The notes under the pieces were generated by a model. That model was not told the DNA's origin, did no database searches, and saw only the letters and a list, made by a program, of their open reading frames with translations. The position numbers and the translations under genes are program-made. Shown one piece after another: positions 1 through 11,943 of a DNA stretch of 64,000 nt (positions are counted from its first letter, which is position 1; each line of letters begins with the position of its first letter). The stretch is from Coix lacryma-jobi var. lacryma-jobi. Its lineage: Eukaryota > Streptophyta > Magnoliopsida > Poales > Poaceae. The stretch spans positions 144,839,705 through 144,903,704 of the forward strand of contig CM019824.1 in NCBI GenBank assembly GCA_009763385.1. The letters are read 5' to 3'.

Positions 1-270
1 CGTGCCGTCGCCGTACCGGTGTACCCTGCCCCACTCCACCGCGGTGCACTTCCATGGAGTAGAGAGCCTAGCTGCCCAGGGACAGGGACGGTCATTTTTC
101 ATGCCCCTGACCCAGCTGGACACGCTGGACAGGTGACTTGGAGTGCCACCAAGTCAAAAGTGGCAAAAATGTATTCAATTCATGCATCCGGTGCTAATAA
201 CGTAGATGCAATCGTAAACCTGCTATTTGGAGAGTGGTCATCCGGTATGATGGTAAGCAGGAACTGATGA
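1..270. repeat. Inverted-repeat arm (left-copy version)
   Basis: This is the left-copy equivalent of 48077-48346, one arm of an inverted repeat that encloses an HMG-CoA reductase fragment in the right copy. Only the arm is visible here; the rest lies outside the window. No gene is supported in it. Confidence 0.6.
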
Positions 271-1938
271 CCTGCTAATGGCGCGTTGATGTAGGGATTA
301 GGATAGAATATATATGATGGCTTCAAAACACATTTCAGCTTCTAGTATGCTGTTTTGGGACGACGTTGCCTGCTAAAAAACGAGTTGCGGGAGCCTTCCT
401 AGTTTCTACTGCAGCGGTGTATCAGCAGTAGCTAGAGGATAACCAATCACTAGTGTCTCCAAAGTAGGATTGTTCAGGTTTGAAGTTCTGAAGCCTGCTG
501 GAAGCGAAGTTCAATTATAGGTTGCTCAATCTACATGAGCAACTACCATCAGTGTAGTATATGACTGCTTAGGACTAATACGGGACTTGGAATATTGCAG
601 GTCTAGAACACTATTCAGATTTCGGCCTATTTAGTACAGATCAGCTAAATTTGTGTTTTGCAAAAATAGTTTGAACCAATTTTTTTATGAATCAAAGGTA
701 TTTAAAAGAATATTTGACAAAATAATTTTACTGACAACTTTATGCATGGTAAAAGAAAGGAAACTGCGGAAGAAAACTAAGATAAGCGTTTCACCTAGCT
801 TATCGATTCGTAGAGATGAAATAAAGTAGTTTTACCCATACAGCTTTACCAAACAGGGCCATATCAGCGTTTGCACCCTCCTTCAAATCTAAACACTTGT
901 TTGGATCCATCCCATAAAGTAGAGATCTTGTTTTTGAAACTACTCCACCGAAGATGCTCTTAGCATTGTGGCGGCCGGCGTTTCGGCGACACGGTGGTGG
1001 CCACGGTACACGGACACTTGCTATCAACTTCCGGTCCGCCGTAGTCAAACATCCGTGTCCCTGTCCCGTGAACTCGTGACCCCTGTGGCCCTGTCCAGCG
1101 TGTCGCCGGAGGGACCGTTTCCCTTGCTCGTGCCCTCGGTGGTTCCGCTCATTTTCGCTCTGGTTTCGGGTGGTCACGCTTCAGAACTGGCGGGGTGATC
1201 GATGTGGTTTTATAGGTCTCGTTCGCAAGGGCCGTGAGGACAATGCCACTCTTTCTGAATTTGCCAGTAATCCCTTTCTTGTGCGTGATCACAGGCAGCC
1301 AGGCAGGCAAACCGCAAGCAGCTTACGTGACATGGTGGAATAAGAATTCAGGGTCTGTTACTCTGTTTACAATATAGAAATTTCACAAAAATTATATAGA
1401 AAAAATTTCACATGGTTCGGTTGAATTTCATAGGAAAACGTAAAAACCATTTCAAACAGGGATTACTGGAGAAAATTCTTTATTTGACACTATTTCTTCA
1501 TTGGCTCTGCTTGCGTTTCTTCATTACCAGCTTTAGTTTTTTCTTTTTTTTTTTGGATTGTACGTTTTTCGTTAAGCGGAAAGAGTTTTATTACAAACCC
1601 ACAGACCAAGTAACACTCTGATTACCAAAGCCCGTACCACCATCAAGCATAAACCTAAGTGATTACCAGCTTTAGTTAAACTTAACATTTAATTCACCCA
1701 AAATAAATGTAACCGATTTTATAACTTTTTCTTTTCGAGGGGAACGGATTTGATAACTGGCTGTTTAGGAATCCAGGTTGGACAAACACGACGATCAGGG
1801 ATCGATCCCAAGCTGATGTGCCTGTCCGGAATGGAGGCCCTGCAAGCTTCCCCGCCAGATTACTTGGTCTGTGGGTTCATGCACTCATGCTCGCGTCGCG
1901 TAGAGCCGTAGACCAATGTCCCTGCTCCGAAGGTGTCA
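271..1938. other. No confident gene; one exon-like stretch
   Basis: AT-rich sequence without a recognisable gene. On the minus strand about 977-830 is an open stretch (starting NAKSIFGGVV, then SLLYGMDPNKC) that looks more protein-like than its surroundings, but I do not recognise the family and see no clear splice sites. The same sequence is at about 49053-48906. Around 1000-1190 is a GC-rich patch with no supported feature. Confidence 0.3.
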
Positions 1939-2192
1939 GGCCAATCTCAATGGTAAGTTTTATTGCGTGAATTAAAATGAAACTTGAATAAAACTCTCCA
2001 TTGAGGGTGAGAGTTTCATTCTAAAGTTTCATAGGCATTAAATTTCATGACTCATAGAGAGTTGATATTTGTGCCAACAGAGTTTCATTTCATCTCTCTT
2101 TTCTTAAATACACTGCCATGTCATCAAACAAGATTATGTGACAGCATATTTAATACAAATGAAACTCAAATGAAACCCCATTGAGATTGGCC
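1939..2192. mobile_element. MITE with GGCCAATCTCAATGG termini
   Basis: A 254-bp AT-rich element whose ends are inverted copies of GGCCAATCTCAATGG, with inverted similarity continuing inward (GAAACT/AGTTTC motifs). It has no coding capacity. No clean target-site duplication is visible, so the superfamily is uncertain. The second copy is at 50015-50268. Confidence 0.7.
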
Positions 2193-2848
2193 TTGACCAA
2201 ACGGATGACCAAACGGATGGGACTTGGGCACGACAAGTATAAAGCACCTGAGACATGGAAACCCGTGCCGGGACACAAGGCATACACCAACACCATGCTC
2301 TTTACAGGATTCCTCAATACCATCATAGCTACGCTTTCTATATATATATAGACACCCTTGACACTGAAGATGCACCATCAGCAATGCCCATCTATAGTAA
2401 ACGGCCGAGAGTGCACAGAAGTGGCCACATTGGTCAAGAAAAACAAGGCATGGTTTTCTAATTAGTCATCAAGTTATCAGTCCTAACGAGCAAAGAACAA
2501 CAACATGGGTAATACTCTTTAAGGTAAACAGTGAGTGACATAGCAGAAACTGACTCCATTTTGTTCCATATGTATCACTGTGAGGCTGCCTGCGCGACTG
2601 CTTCCAGCATCCCCCTTCTTATTCTTCGAAACTGACGTTCAACTGGATTCCTCACTGCAACCGCGGTCCTTGGAGACATACCAGCCAAAGCAGCGGGCGC
2701 CGTAAGGCTAACCTGGACATTGGGCGATGGAGCCAACAGCCGGTCTGGTCTGCCTTCCATGTAATGTACAGGGGTTTTCTCATCCTTCAGCTTGCTATAG
2801 GATGAAGAACTGAAGATCTTCAAGGACACACCACTTGCGGTCCCCTTT
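2193..2848. other. 3' flank of the starch synthase fragment
   Basis: Sequence downstream of the starch synthase stop codon on the minus strand. It includes an open frame at 2575-2913 that runs through the 3' end and UTR of that gene in another frame, with no independent support. I see no other gene here. Confidence 0.5.
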
Positions 2849-3209
2849 TTACATGACATAGGGTCGATCGATGAAGGCCCACTGGAAGATTTGTTCGTAT
2901 TGTTCAGCGGCATGGTCCCATGTTAAGTCTTTTGACATGCCCCGCTTCATGAGACCTTCCCATGAAGACTTGTGTTCCTTGTATGTCGAAACTGCAGTTC
3001 GCAATGTCTGCAAAACAAGGATCAAAATCCAATTGTGAAATATTCTGCTCCATAATACAGTAGAATAGTGGTTTAGTTTTAGTGTTTCTGGGTAAATAGC
3101 ACTGCAATCTGTTAGACAGTAAACGAACTGATCCTCAAACCACCTGAGCATAAACTCCCTATACTACTCTTCTATTGCTTCATAAGAAACTTTCAGCTTC
3201 TGTAACTGA

Positions 3210-3504
3210 TACTCCCTCTGGTCAGGAGACCCTGACGTTTCAGACAGCATATACTCCCCTGTCCATGAATGTTAGGAGTACTTTGACCAGAGAAAAGTTA
3301 ATATTATCCTAGATGCATTTTTAATACAAATTTACTTGTGCTTTTATGCCCTAAACTTGCATATACTTTGACTAATTGTTGGTCAAAATTTGTAAAGTCT
3401 GACTTTTCTCTTATCAAAATACTCTTATCAATCCTGGATGGAGGTAATACTAATTGCAGTTAAGTTTTGTTGTCGGAAATGACAACTCCAGACCGGAGGG
3501 AGTA
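3210..3504. mobile_element. Stowaway-type MITE
   Basis: Bounded by TA and by inverted termini CTCCCTCTGGTC / GACCGGAGGGAG, the Tc1/mariner Stowaway pattern. It lies in sequence upstream of the last SSI exon, that is, in an intron. A CTCCC...GGAG stretch inside suggests internal rearrangement. Right copy at about 51285-51580. Confidence 0.75.
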
Positions 3505-3559
3505 ATTACCAGGCTTGGTTCGATAACATATTGGCCAAGGTAAAAGCAGAAGTAATTAA

Positions 3560-3655
3560 TACTCCATTTAAAAAATATATGACATTTAGGACAGGCTAAT
3601 TAGTTTGAACTCAATAGGTTGTCCCAATGTCATATATTTATAAAGGGAGGGAGTA
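3560..3655. mobile_element. Short Stowaway-like MITE
   Basis: About 96 bp between TA dinucleotides with ends CTCCATTTA / AAAGGGAGGGAG and internal inverted ATATGACATT / AATGTCATAT. This is a foldback consistent with a degraded Stowaway. Right copy at about 51636-51731. Confidence 0.6.
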
Positions 3656-3944
3656 ATCACTTGTGCCAAGAAATTAACAAAAAGAAAACAAGAATGGAGC
3701 TCTATTTTCACATCATAAGATCATACGAGCATGTAAATTCACATACTGCACCTGCCACAAGGCAGTCTAGAACCAGAGGTGAATTTTCCATATATGCTTC
3801 AGGCTCCCATTTCCCACTGATTCCAACCTGCCATAGATCAGTCGATGGGAGGTGCAGGTAGCTGGTACACCAATCACCCAGCGTTCGAGTCGTTGACCCA
3901 AATTTGGTTGCTTATTTGTTCATTATTATTTACAACACCACCTA

Positions 3945-4075
3945 GGGCCTTGTTCAGTATAGCAGCTTGTACTGCTCCCACAAGCTCCGAAGGACAAACC
4001 CCCCCCCCCCCCCCCCCCCCCCCAACTCCTACAATCTGGTACTGCCAAAGTTTAGTTTGCGATGAAGGCCACAAG
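3945..4075. repeat. Long C homopolymer in a Tourist-like fragment
   Basis: A run of about 24 C follows a GGGCCTTGTTCAGT-like start that resembles the end of grass Tourist/Harbinger elements. The run length differs from the right copy (about 52073-52096). This is expected for a slippage-prone homopolymer. No gene. Confidence 0.45.
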
Positions 4076-4609
4076 GTAGGAGTTCATTTTAGATTTTTTC
4101 TTTGTTTTAAATAAAATCCCCATATACCAACACAATATCACAATAAAACCCATTTTCCCATAAAACCAGTTGCATGCTTTGTTATTAGAATTGACTAGAA
4201 GGTTAGTTAGTGCAAAGTGAGTTCACAATGTTTCATCCATAATTTATAAAGGTCATTGTAATCACATACTATGATCAGATCCTAAGTTCCTAACAAAATT
4301 CAAATTTTATGGAAACTTACCCACAACATGTTTCCGTAGTTAGGGGTGCGAATGCCCACCTGCAAAATATGTATGCAGTAAACTTGATAAGGAGTTCACT
4401 GATGAATGAAGCAAACTACTGCAATCATTGTAAGCATTCAATTGACTCCAGAATCCAGCTGAAAAAACAAAGAGAGAAGGAACTGCAAATGTTCAAATGA
4501 AGCTGTACTTACCCCGTACCCTGTTCCCCATTCTCACCGAAAGGGTTGAAGTTCTCCACAGTATCCTGTTCAACAACAAATTGGTGAAAAAAACATTCTA
4601 CCTTGGTAC

Positions 4610-6061
4610 TACCTCATTCCAAATTATAAGATGTTTTGGCTTTTCTAGATTCATAGTTTTTGCTATGCACTTAGACATACACTATTGAAGGAGAATATAA
4701 TTGGTGGAATTATTGATATATTGCATTGGGCCTCATGGGCTGATTATATAGAGTACATATGACTAATACCTCTCGTGGTTAGACAATATAATACTATTCC
4801 TATTTACTCTAACACCTCCCCCGCAGTCACAGCGGGAGCGCTACAGACGATGAGACTGGAAAAGAAGCTGACTAACATCCCCCCGCAGTCGTAGTAGTCG
4901 ATGCAGCGCGTACGCTGTGGTTGGAGAAGAAGCCAATGGGTCCTCATGCAAGGCGGTAGCCCTTTGTGCCGAAGTAGCCGAGGTCGAGGTGGAGGTGGTC
5001 GAAGCCATGGAGGAGGGTGCAGATCCGAGGCGTCAAGCCGTCAATGGAGGTACACGAGTGCACAAAATCAACAGCTTATTGCTGGCATGTTCAGCAGGAC
5101 GATGAGCCGACTAATGGCGAAGGTAGACGGTGCAGCTTGGACGTGTCAACAAACGCACAGGCATCTTCCTTCAGCAACACCAGTGGGCGGTGTCCGCGAG
5201 CTTGCGGCAATGGGTGCGGACTTGGATCGAGAGCCCACATGACGAGGACCGGCAGCATGGGTGGCGCCACTGTGTGACACCAGCAGTGATGGCGTGACCA
5301 CGAGCGTCGGCACTGCCAGCCTGGAGGGTGCAGCGACAACCTCAACCTCAGGAGTGTTGATGACGATGCAGCAACGAACGGCAGGGCGACGCAATCCCGA
5401 TCAGTGATCGGGCAAACTGAAAAGATACAACAGCAGTAGATCGGTGTACCCAACGAGCACGGTGGCGGTGCGACCTCATCATACGCCTCGGTGTAGCGTC
5501 CCGGTTGGCGAGCAGGCCCGGCGGACCGGCGCGGCCTGATCGCGGGGAGTCAGGGTCACGGGTAAGGCGGCGGCCTGAGCGGCGCGACGGTTGTCGGGCG
5601 GCAAAGGCGGCGGCTAGCGAGCGGCGGACCGGCGCGGGTAGCCGTCGAGACGAACGAGGTGGCGGCGGTGCCGGGCATGGTGACGTTGGGAGATCCCAAT
5701 CAGCTGTGCGACGACGACGATGGCAGCCGGATCAATAGGATCGGGCGCCTAAATGGGGGCGCTGCCCCCGGCGGAGAACGGCCTCTCTCGCCGGGGGCGC
5801 GCAGAGCGGAAGCGGCGGCGGCTAGGGTTAGAATCTAAACCTAGGCGAATGATACCATGTAGATAATATAATTGGTGGAATTATTGATATATTGCATTGG
5901 GCCTCATGGGCTGATTATATAGAGTACATATGACTAATAACTCTCGTGGTTAGACAATATGGTACTATTCCTATTTACTCTAACAACTAGGTCTAGATAC
6001 ATAGTAAAAACAATGAATCTAGAAAAACCAAAACATCTTATAATTTGGAATGGAGGGAATA
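4610..6061. mobile_element. Stowaway MITE split by a nested LTR element
   Basis: The outer ends are inverted and bounded by TA (ACCTC[C]ATTCCAAATTATAAG on the left, CTTATAATTTGGAATGGAGG on the right). The inverted similarity continues to the point where a 1.3-kb element (4686-5985) interrupts it. It sits in an intron of the SSI fragment, between the exons at 4565-4513 and 6210-6101. Right copy at about 52684-54135. Confidence 0.75.
4686..5985 (-). mobile_element. TRIM/SMART-like miniature LTR retrotransposon
   Basis: Two direct repeats of about 128 bp (4686-4814 and 5858-5985) bound a 1.04-kb GC-rich interior. The repeats begin TG and end CA. The flanks are ACTAT on the left and ACTAG here on the right; in the right copy both are ACTAT, a 5-bp target duplication. 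The element reads on the minus strand. Next to its 5' LTR is TGGTATCATTCGCC, like a primer-binding site for initiator tRNA-Met, and before its 3' LTR is a purine tract GCGGGGGAGG. No gag or pol is recognisable, so it is a non-autonomous small LTR element. Open frames in the interior overlap on both strands and look like GC-rich noise. Confidence 0.85.
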
Positions 6062-6699
6062 CTACTGTAACAAGTCAGTATTATAGGATGGCTGTCTTAC
6101 TCTAAGGCCCCCAGTTGCATGGACAACAGGAAACTGTGCCATACTGCATAGCATATAGCTGATTGAGAACACAAAGTTCGAATCTGGAAGGCATTAACAA
6201 TATATCGCAGCTGCACAGAAAAGGAGAGATCAATATCCCAAGTATAAAATGTACTTATAAGTTATAAGATGTCAAGTGAGTTCTTAACAACATGATGTCT
6301 GCATACCCAGCAGTTATTAGGTGGGAAACTGGAACACTAAAATCCACCCATCCACGAAATTTATCCTTGAAGTTCGACTCTGTAGATCTCATCCAGTCTT
6401 CAAGCTCTGGGTCACCAGATCCAAGCATGACCTACGTCAAATAAGAAAAAGTTTCATAGGTCAAAACACTTTAGTTGTAGGCTTAAAGAGGACAACTCAA
6501 CTTCTAAATCCACTCTGAAATCCGACCCATGCCATTCCAGCAGCCTTCAGTTGGAAGGGAAAAGAAAATATTTGTGAGAAGGATAAGAACATGGCTCAAG
6601 TTCTTCAACCCACATCTACCAGTGAGCTAATGTTTAAAATAAAATCTACATTTTGAGTGGTGTGTGCACATCCAAGAATGCAAGATGTTATTCAGTATT

Positions 6700-6800
6700 C
6701 CAGGACCATGGTGTTGGGGTCTCTGACCCTTGTACCTTTTTTTCTTCTATCTTAATGCAATGACGCGCAGTTCTCCTGCGTTGTTCGGGGGGAAAAAAAG
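6700..6800. repeat. LINE/SINE-type retroposon tail
   Basis: The sequence reads ...ATGACGCGCAGTTCTCCTGCGTTGTTCG followed by a G/A-rich tail. A similar CTGCGTTTTCGAG plus A8 tail lies at 8395-8419. Such ends are common on grass LINE-like retroposons. Only the tails are recognisable and no target duplication was found. Confidence 0.4.
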
Positions 6801-6867
6801 GGGGGACCATGGTGCCTCTTTTTCATACAAGTTTTCTTAAGCAAGTAAATAATACAAGAACAAATAC

Positions 6868-7574
6868 CATCAACGGTCCATAAACTTCTCCCATGTTCTA
6901 GTCATTGTCCAGAGTCTCAAAATGCATATTCCGCGCCTTAAACTTTTGTCCAAACAGGTCCAAAATTCCAAATCAGCCCTGACTTGCATGCCACCATGCT
7001 TGGCAGCCGACAGTCATGTGGGTCAAATCTGCATATATATAGCTTCTGTTCCAAAACATAGTTCACTTTTCTATAACTTTGACCAAGTTTTTAGAAAATA
7101 TATTATCATCTTCGAGTTCAAATAAATTCCCTATCGAAACAGATTTCATGAAGAGTTTAATAAAAGTAATTTGATTTATAGATGCCAATACATTTTTCTA
7201 TAAACTTCGACTAAGTTAGAGAGGTTTAACTTGGGATAAAACTAAAGTGAATTATAATTTGGAATGGAGGAAGCAGTATTTACTTGTTGACTACTTCATA
7301 ATTATTGTTTAGTGGATACTAGATAGTCACATTAAGGAATTCCTGAAAATGCTCTAATCCAAGAATTATTAGGGGCACATCTTCTCTAACCAATCACATG
7401 CTCTAATCCACTGGATGCACGGTGGCTTGCTAAATGCTATATAGGCAGTTGGGGCTGATTTGGACACGTTTGGACCAACCTGAAAACAAGGGACAAGTTT
7501 AAGGTCCCAAATATATAATTCAAGAGATTTGTACATGGATAAGAATCTGGGACAAGTTTAGGGATCACTGATGA
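6868..7574. mobile_element. Fold-back element in an SSI intron
   Basis: Inverted arms of roughly 120 bp: CATCAACGGTCCATAAACTT onward at the left corresponds to the reverse complement of AAGTTTAGGGATCACTGATG at the right. The arms share CCTTAAACTTxTGTCC and CCAAATCAGCCC motifs. A further Stowaway-like MITE (about 7040-7280, TA-bounded, TTCTGTTCCAAAACATAG / inverted partner) is nested between the arms. It looks like a MULE-type MITE, with no coding capacity. Right copy at about 54936-55642. Confidence 0.6.
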
Positions 7575-8855
7575 CATTCCTCTTATCAGAATTAAGCAAG
7601 TTTCTCTTAGTATTTCACCCTCTATGTTTAGCCAACCCTTACTCCAGAGCAGTGGCAGCTCCACATCTCCACATGGTAGCCCATTGAGAACCAATGTCAA
7701 CTTGGCAGCTATTCAAGCTACGCGCCTATGCCAACCAACAAAAGTAGCACTTGGCAGCTACGCGCCTATGCCAACTAACAAAAGTGGTTAAGAATCAAGA
7801 AAAAGATAAAGAATGGGAAGGGCTGGAACTGGAGAAAGCGATTTAGTCTAAGGACATTAGCAAAAATTTTCCTCTTAAAACTTGCAGACACATGCTAATA
7901 AAGAGTGATATATTTGCACCTCAAATACTAATTTAATTCACATGTAACTATATCACACAAAAAACACACCTGTAACTCGTCCAAGTTGAAACTTGAAAGT
8001 AACAACCACGTCTCGTATCTGTAATAACTGTCATACTACCAAACTCTTTATTTTCACGCTTTGCCAAGGTCCCAATTATCTGGTTGTACTAAGTTCTTGG
8101 ATTCTTTGGACTCACTGCAATTCTTGTGTTTTGACAGAGCTACTCAAGGGCTCTTAATGTTACCAGCGAGGAACGTCATCTTTGGGAGAATAGCAGGTGC
8201 ACAAAGCCGCTCTTCATTGACTACCCTGGCACTTTTTGCCTTAGAGTGGCCTGATTGTTGGTTTTGTAGTCGTTCTTTTTTATTTAGCAGGTGATAATGT
8301 AATCTAAAACTTTAGTGGTGGTTGTGTGCAGAATGTGTGTGTGGTGTTTGGGTTCTTGTCCCGTATTTTTCTTCTGAATATAACGAAGTGCAGCTATCCT
8401 GCGTTTTCGAGAAAAAAAAGGCCTGGCAGAGGCAGCATGTGTCACAAGCAGAGTTACATCTGGGAGTGCATCACAACCAAGATGAGATGGGAAAAGGTGC
8501 ATAGAAAACTATTTTGATATATTGATCTACCCAGTACTAGATTTCTGACTGACCCTTTAGAGTTAGAGTTGTTGCCAAAGAAGGCTGCTTAGGTGGTAAC
8601 TAAATCGACCTGGACTGAAAGTACACACCTCTGTAGCTAATGTTAAGTATATGAAGGCCCATCTAATATAGGCCCATATGGCCCATGAGGCTTCCGATAT
8701 ATCTCAGAATCCAAGTTGATTCCTAAAGATAAGAAACCCGTCTGCACAGCTGCTGGTGCACCTCACCAGTTCAACAGTTATCCTGACCTTTTCCCCCACA
8801 TGGTGGTTTTAACTCCCTTTCCAGCTTACAATAATGGAGAAGAATCAGGACTTAC
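7575..8855. other. SSI intron sequence, no gene seen
   Basis: Intronic sequence between SSI exons. It holds a short direct repeat of GGCAGCTACGCGCCTATGCC-like units near 7708-7790 and a retroposon-type tail at about 8340-8419. I see no coding exon with splice support. Confidence 0.4.
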
Positions 8856-9220
8856 AAATTGAACGTCATCCTGCATGAGATGTGGTATGATAAGTTGAAT
8901 GAGATCAATGCCTTTCTGATGTGTCAGGATCAAGGTGTAGGTAAAATCAGCAACATCCTGCCATCACCCAGCAGAGGTGAAAGATGGTAACTAAAACAGT
9001 GTTTCCTGCAAAGCCGTTCACCATAACTTCCACATATACGTTTTTTAAGTTTCTGAAATGGCATCTGAAACTGCACCCATCAGTGGATTGCATCAAATCT
9101 AACAACCGAACTATCTTAACAAAAGATAACAGTGTATATATCAGGGGCAGAAATGCTTAATTCTTTCTGTTTCTGAAGAGATGAATTGTGAAGTTGTTAG
9201 AAGCTCTGCTCCGTAGTCCT

Positions 9221-10995
9221 CTACGGTTCTGGCTCATCAAACTTTGGGTACTCTAGCATCTGAAAAGCTGAATTGGCAAGGGGACAGGAAAAACAATGAG
9301 ATAATTAGGGACCGTGTCATGGCTATGAAAGTAATGAGACCTATCAAGAGTGGACAGAGTAGATAACAGTAGACATGGGCTATGTTGAATTGCAATCCAT
9401 ACAGCGATTACCATAAGCTATGGCTATGTTTTATTGCAATCCATACAGCCATTACCATGCTGAAATCGTAAGAAGCAGATAACAAGCGGTGCACAGTGCA
9501 CACACTATTGTGAAAGCTGCAGAGTTCTCACCTTGTGATCCGGTGGTCATGACGACGATGTCCATAGTATCTACATTATGAGGCAGGTCTGTGATAAGTG
9601 GGATTGCGAGTGCGTAGATGCCGGCCCGCACGCACAACGTGATGTTCTCGTCATCCAGACGGGACACGGAGTAACCGTAGAACTTGAATTCAGGCCAGTT
9701 GGCATGAAAAACGCTCGCATCATCTACCACCCGCTGACCCGCGCAAGCCGGATCATCCGCGCCGGACCCCTGATACGGCTGCACCTTGGCCCGCCACTTG
9801 AACAGCCACGGCTTACATGAATCTGTCACAATGGAACACTTGTGTTTAATACATAACAAGTCTGAATACACATTGTACTGAGAAAGAAATGTAAATGTTC
9901 AGAGATACATTTTTTACAGATTTCTCAGAAATATCAGAAAAAATACCATTGTGAGATCAAGACAAATCACTCAAACCCCTCTAGTGCTCATCTTGACAAA
10001 GAACTCCTACTGTTACTTCAACTAAGACTTTACACATATGAGTGTATGACATACTACCATGATCCTATGCAGATTAACGATGACAGAGCAATTCGTAAAG
10101 TCAGCAAAATTTTGAACAGACAACAATTTCTGGATAAGTGGTAGGAAATGGAAAGCTAAATAGGATTACTGTGATCAATAATTGCATCCTAAAGAACCCC
10201 AAATACAGAGGCTCGAGAAACCCAAATTTCATCAGCAAGAATTATCAGGTTCAGTCTTCTTTCCAAAGAAGTGAAGAAAAAGTTTGGTTGATTTCAGACT
10301 TCGTCGAGAAAAAATCACAAGGATTGAGGCCTGGAGAATGCAATAATCAGATTGGCCAGTTGTTGCTGCGAAAATCGACGCGAAGAAGAAACATCCACGC
10401 TTGGAAGGTGTTGCAAGCTCCAACTCCCAAGAGTAACCCGTTCACGGGATGAGCACGAGGAGTTGAGAGGGAAAAGGATGGCGAACAGCGAACTCACCCG
10501 AGTGGAGGCGGAAGGGGTGTCGGCACCGGGCTCAGTGGGATGGGCTCGACCCTCCACTGCATCATCGTGGTCTCGTCGCTGGCATCGACGTTGTTCCAGT
10601 TCCAGCAGCGGCGCCTGCCGTTGGCGCGGAGGCAGCGGTGGGCGTTGTGCAAGCGGACGTAGTTCTGGCCGGCCTCCACCCTATGGGGCGTCCACATGAA
10701 GGGGTGCTCCGGCTCCGAGTGCGGCGAGATGTAGTCGCGCTGGAGGGCGCGGACGCCGCGGCGCGTCCAGGTTCGAGACGGCGAGGTACCGGCCGTAGGC
10801 GGCGCCCTGGAGGAGGCAGAAGGCGTCCCCTCCTTCGACGTCGGGCCAGTGCTCCACCTTCCACACCGCGTTCGCGGACGGCGCGGCGCCGAGCGGGCGC
10901 AGGGAGACGTGGATCCCGTCCTTGTCGGCGTGCACGTACTTGTCCCGCGCGCGGCTCCGCAGCCGCACGAAGCCCCCGTTCGGGAAGAGCTCCAT
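9221..10995 (-). pseudogene. DUF569 family gene A, broken (left copy)
   Basis: DUF569 protein, a plant family of unknown function with a beta-trefoil-like N-terminal domain. Exon 1 is 10995-10498 (start MELFPNGGFVRLRSR), exon 2 is 9822-9532 (core NITLCVRAG, PLITDLPHN, MDIVVMTTG) and exon 3 is 9267-9221, ending MLEYPKFDEPEP then stop. Intron borders are GT/AG and match paralogue C. Exon 1 lacks a GC dinucleotide near 10757 and a G at 10501 compared with the right copy, giving frameshifts. Exon 2 carries an insertion of about 8 bp near 9730, shared with the right copy, that brings a stop in frame; 24 bp present in paralogue C are also missing. Probably a pseudogene in both copies. Confidence 0.85.
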
Positions 10996-11199
10996 CGTCG
11001 ATCGCGGCGGACTCCGGGTGGTGGTGGTTGGTGGGGTGGCGCGGCGACGGCGGGCTGCTGGTGCGTGGAGGGGATTGGGAAGGCGAGAGCACTGCAGGTG
11101 TTCGATGGAATGGAACGGGACGGTTGCGTTTGAGGCGGAGGCGGAGGCGCGAGGCGGTTCAAAAGACAGGGGGTTGTACCTGTGTACCATTATACTGTG

Positions 11200-11294
11200 T
11201 ACTCCCTCCCTCCCATTAAAAATGTCGTTGGAAAACCGTGTCCCTCTCACCAACACGCTTTCCGGACGACACTCTTTACGGGACGGAGGGAGTA
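11200..11294. mobile_element. Stowaway-type MITE
   Basis: About 95 bp bounded by TA with termini CTCCCTCC / GGACGGAGGGAG, about 205 bp upstream of the DUF569-A start codon. It abuts the fold-back element on its right. Right copy at 59279-59373. Confidence 0.75.
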
Positions 11295-11943
11295 CCATTA
11301 TAAAAGTTCGACCCGACCTGTGTACCACTAAAAAGTTAGAGCTTACCTGTGTGCCATCGAACAACTTTAGTCGTGCTCTCCATGCCATTCCGTCCGAGTT
11401 CAGTTAAGTTTTGGCTGTTAAGTGTGGGACCGTGCTAGAAAAATGACTTTTTTACTCTTCATGTCAATAAAACTTCTAAAATTCATAGTAATTCATAGAA
11501 AAATCATAAAATAAAAAATAAAGATGTTTTGGAATCCTTGTGATTATATCTATGTTGTAGGTATGTAATATTGTATGTTTATATAAAAAGTTTATACAGT
11601 AAAAATACATCAAGTGGAGTGTTATTAGATGTATTTGTACCGTTGACTTTTTTTATATAAACATACAATATTACATGCCTATTTCATAGATATAATCACA
11701 AGAATTGTAAAACATCTTTATTTTTCATTTTATGATTTTTCTATGAATTAGTATGAATTTTAAAGTTTTATTGACATGGAGGGCAAAAATGTCATTTTCC
11801 CAGCCCGGTCCCACACCTAACGGCCAAAACTTAACTAAACCCGGACGGAATGGCATGGAGGGCACGACTAAAGTTGTTCGATGGCACAGGTAAGTTCCAA
11901 CTTTCTAGTGGCACACAGGTCGGGTTAAACTTTTATAATGGTA
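11293..11943. mobile_element. 650-bp palindromic fold-back element
   Basis: The two halves are near-perfect reverse complements: the left end TACCATTATAAAAGTT pairs with AACTTTTATAATGGTA at the right, and similarity runs through about 300 bp per arm to an AT-rich centre near 11610-11640. It has no coding capacity. The structure suggests a long-TIR MITE or two fused copies. Right copy at about 59372-60023. Confidence 0.8.

Larger units (their letters stand above)
2849..8957 (-). pseudogene. SSI: Starch synthase I, 3' six exons only (left copy)
   Basis: 5'-truncated soluble starch synthase I, the plastid GT5 enzyme that extends glucan chains from ADP-glucose. Exons on the minus strand: 8957-8856, 6431-6307, 6210-6101, 4565-4513, 4359-4321 and 3007-2849, all with GT/AG borders. 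Diagnostic pieces are VMLGSGDPELEDWM, CDILLMPSRFE, DTVENFNPFGENGEQG and the C-terminus ending WDHAAEQYEQIF...PYVM, close to the known SSI C-terminus. Upstream exons (transit peptide, KTGGLGDV-type N-terminal domain) are absent; DUF569-A lies where they should be. Exon 6210-6101 has an extra base and exon 4359-4321 lacks one relative to the right copy, so this copy is frameshifted. Conserved residues are also replaced (see findings). A functional enzyme is very unlikely. SSI is the best family match by its C-terminus; other starch synthase classes end differently. Confidence 0.88.

Noticed and set aside
2575..2913. 112-residue minus-strand open frame
   Set aside because: It overlaps the SSI last exon in another frame and runs into its 3' UTR. 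The SSI frame explains the conserved sequence.
4901..5738. Open frames in the TRIM interior
   Set aside because: Several overlapping frames on both strands with biased composition; no gag or other domain was recognised, and indels between copies change them.
11293..11943. Fold-back element as a miRNA precursor
   Set aside because: The long perfect arms and terminal structure fit a MITE-type element. Nothing in the sequence singles out a miRNA, though small RNAs from it are possible.
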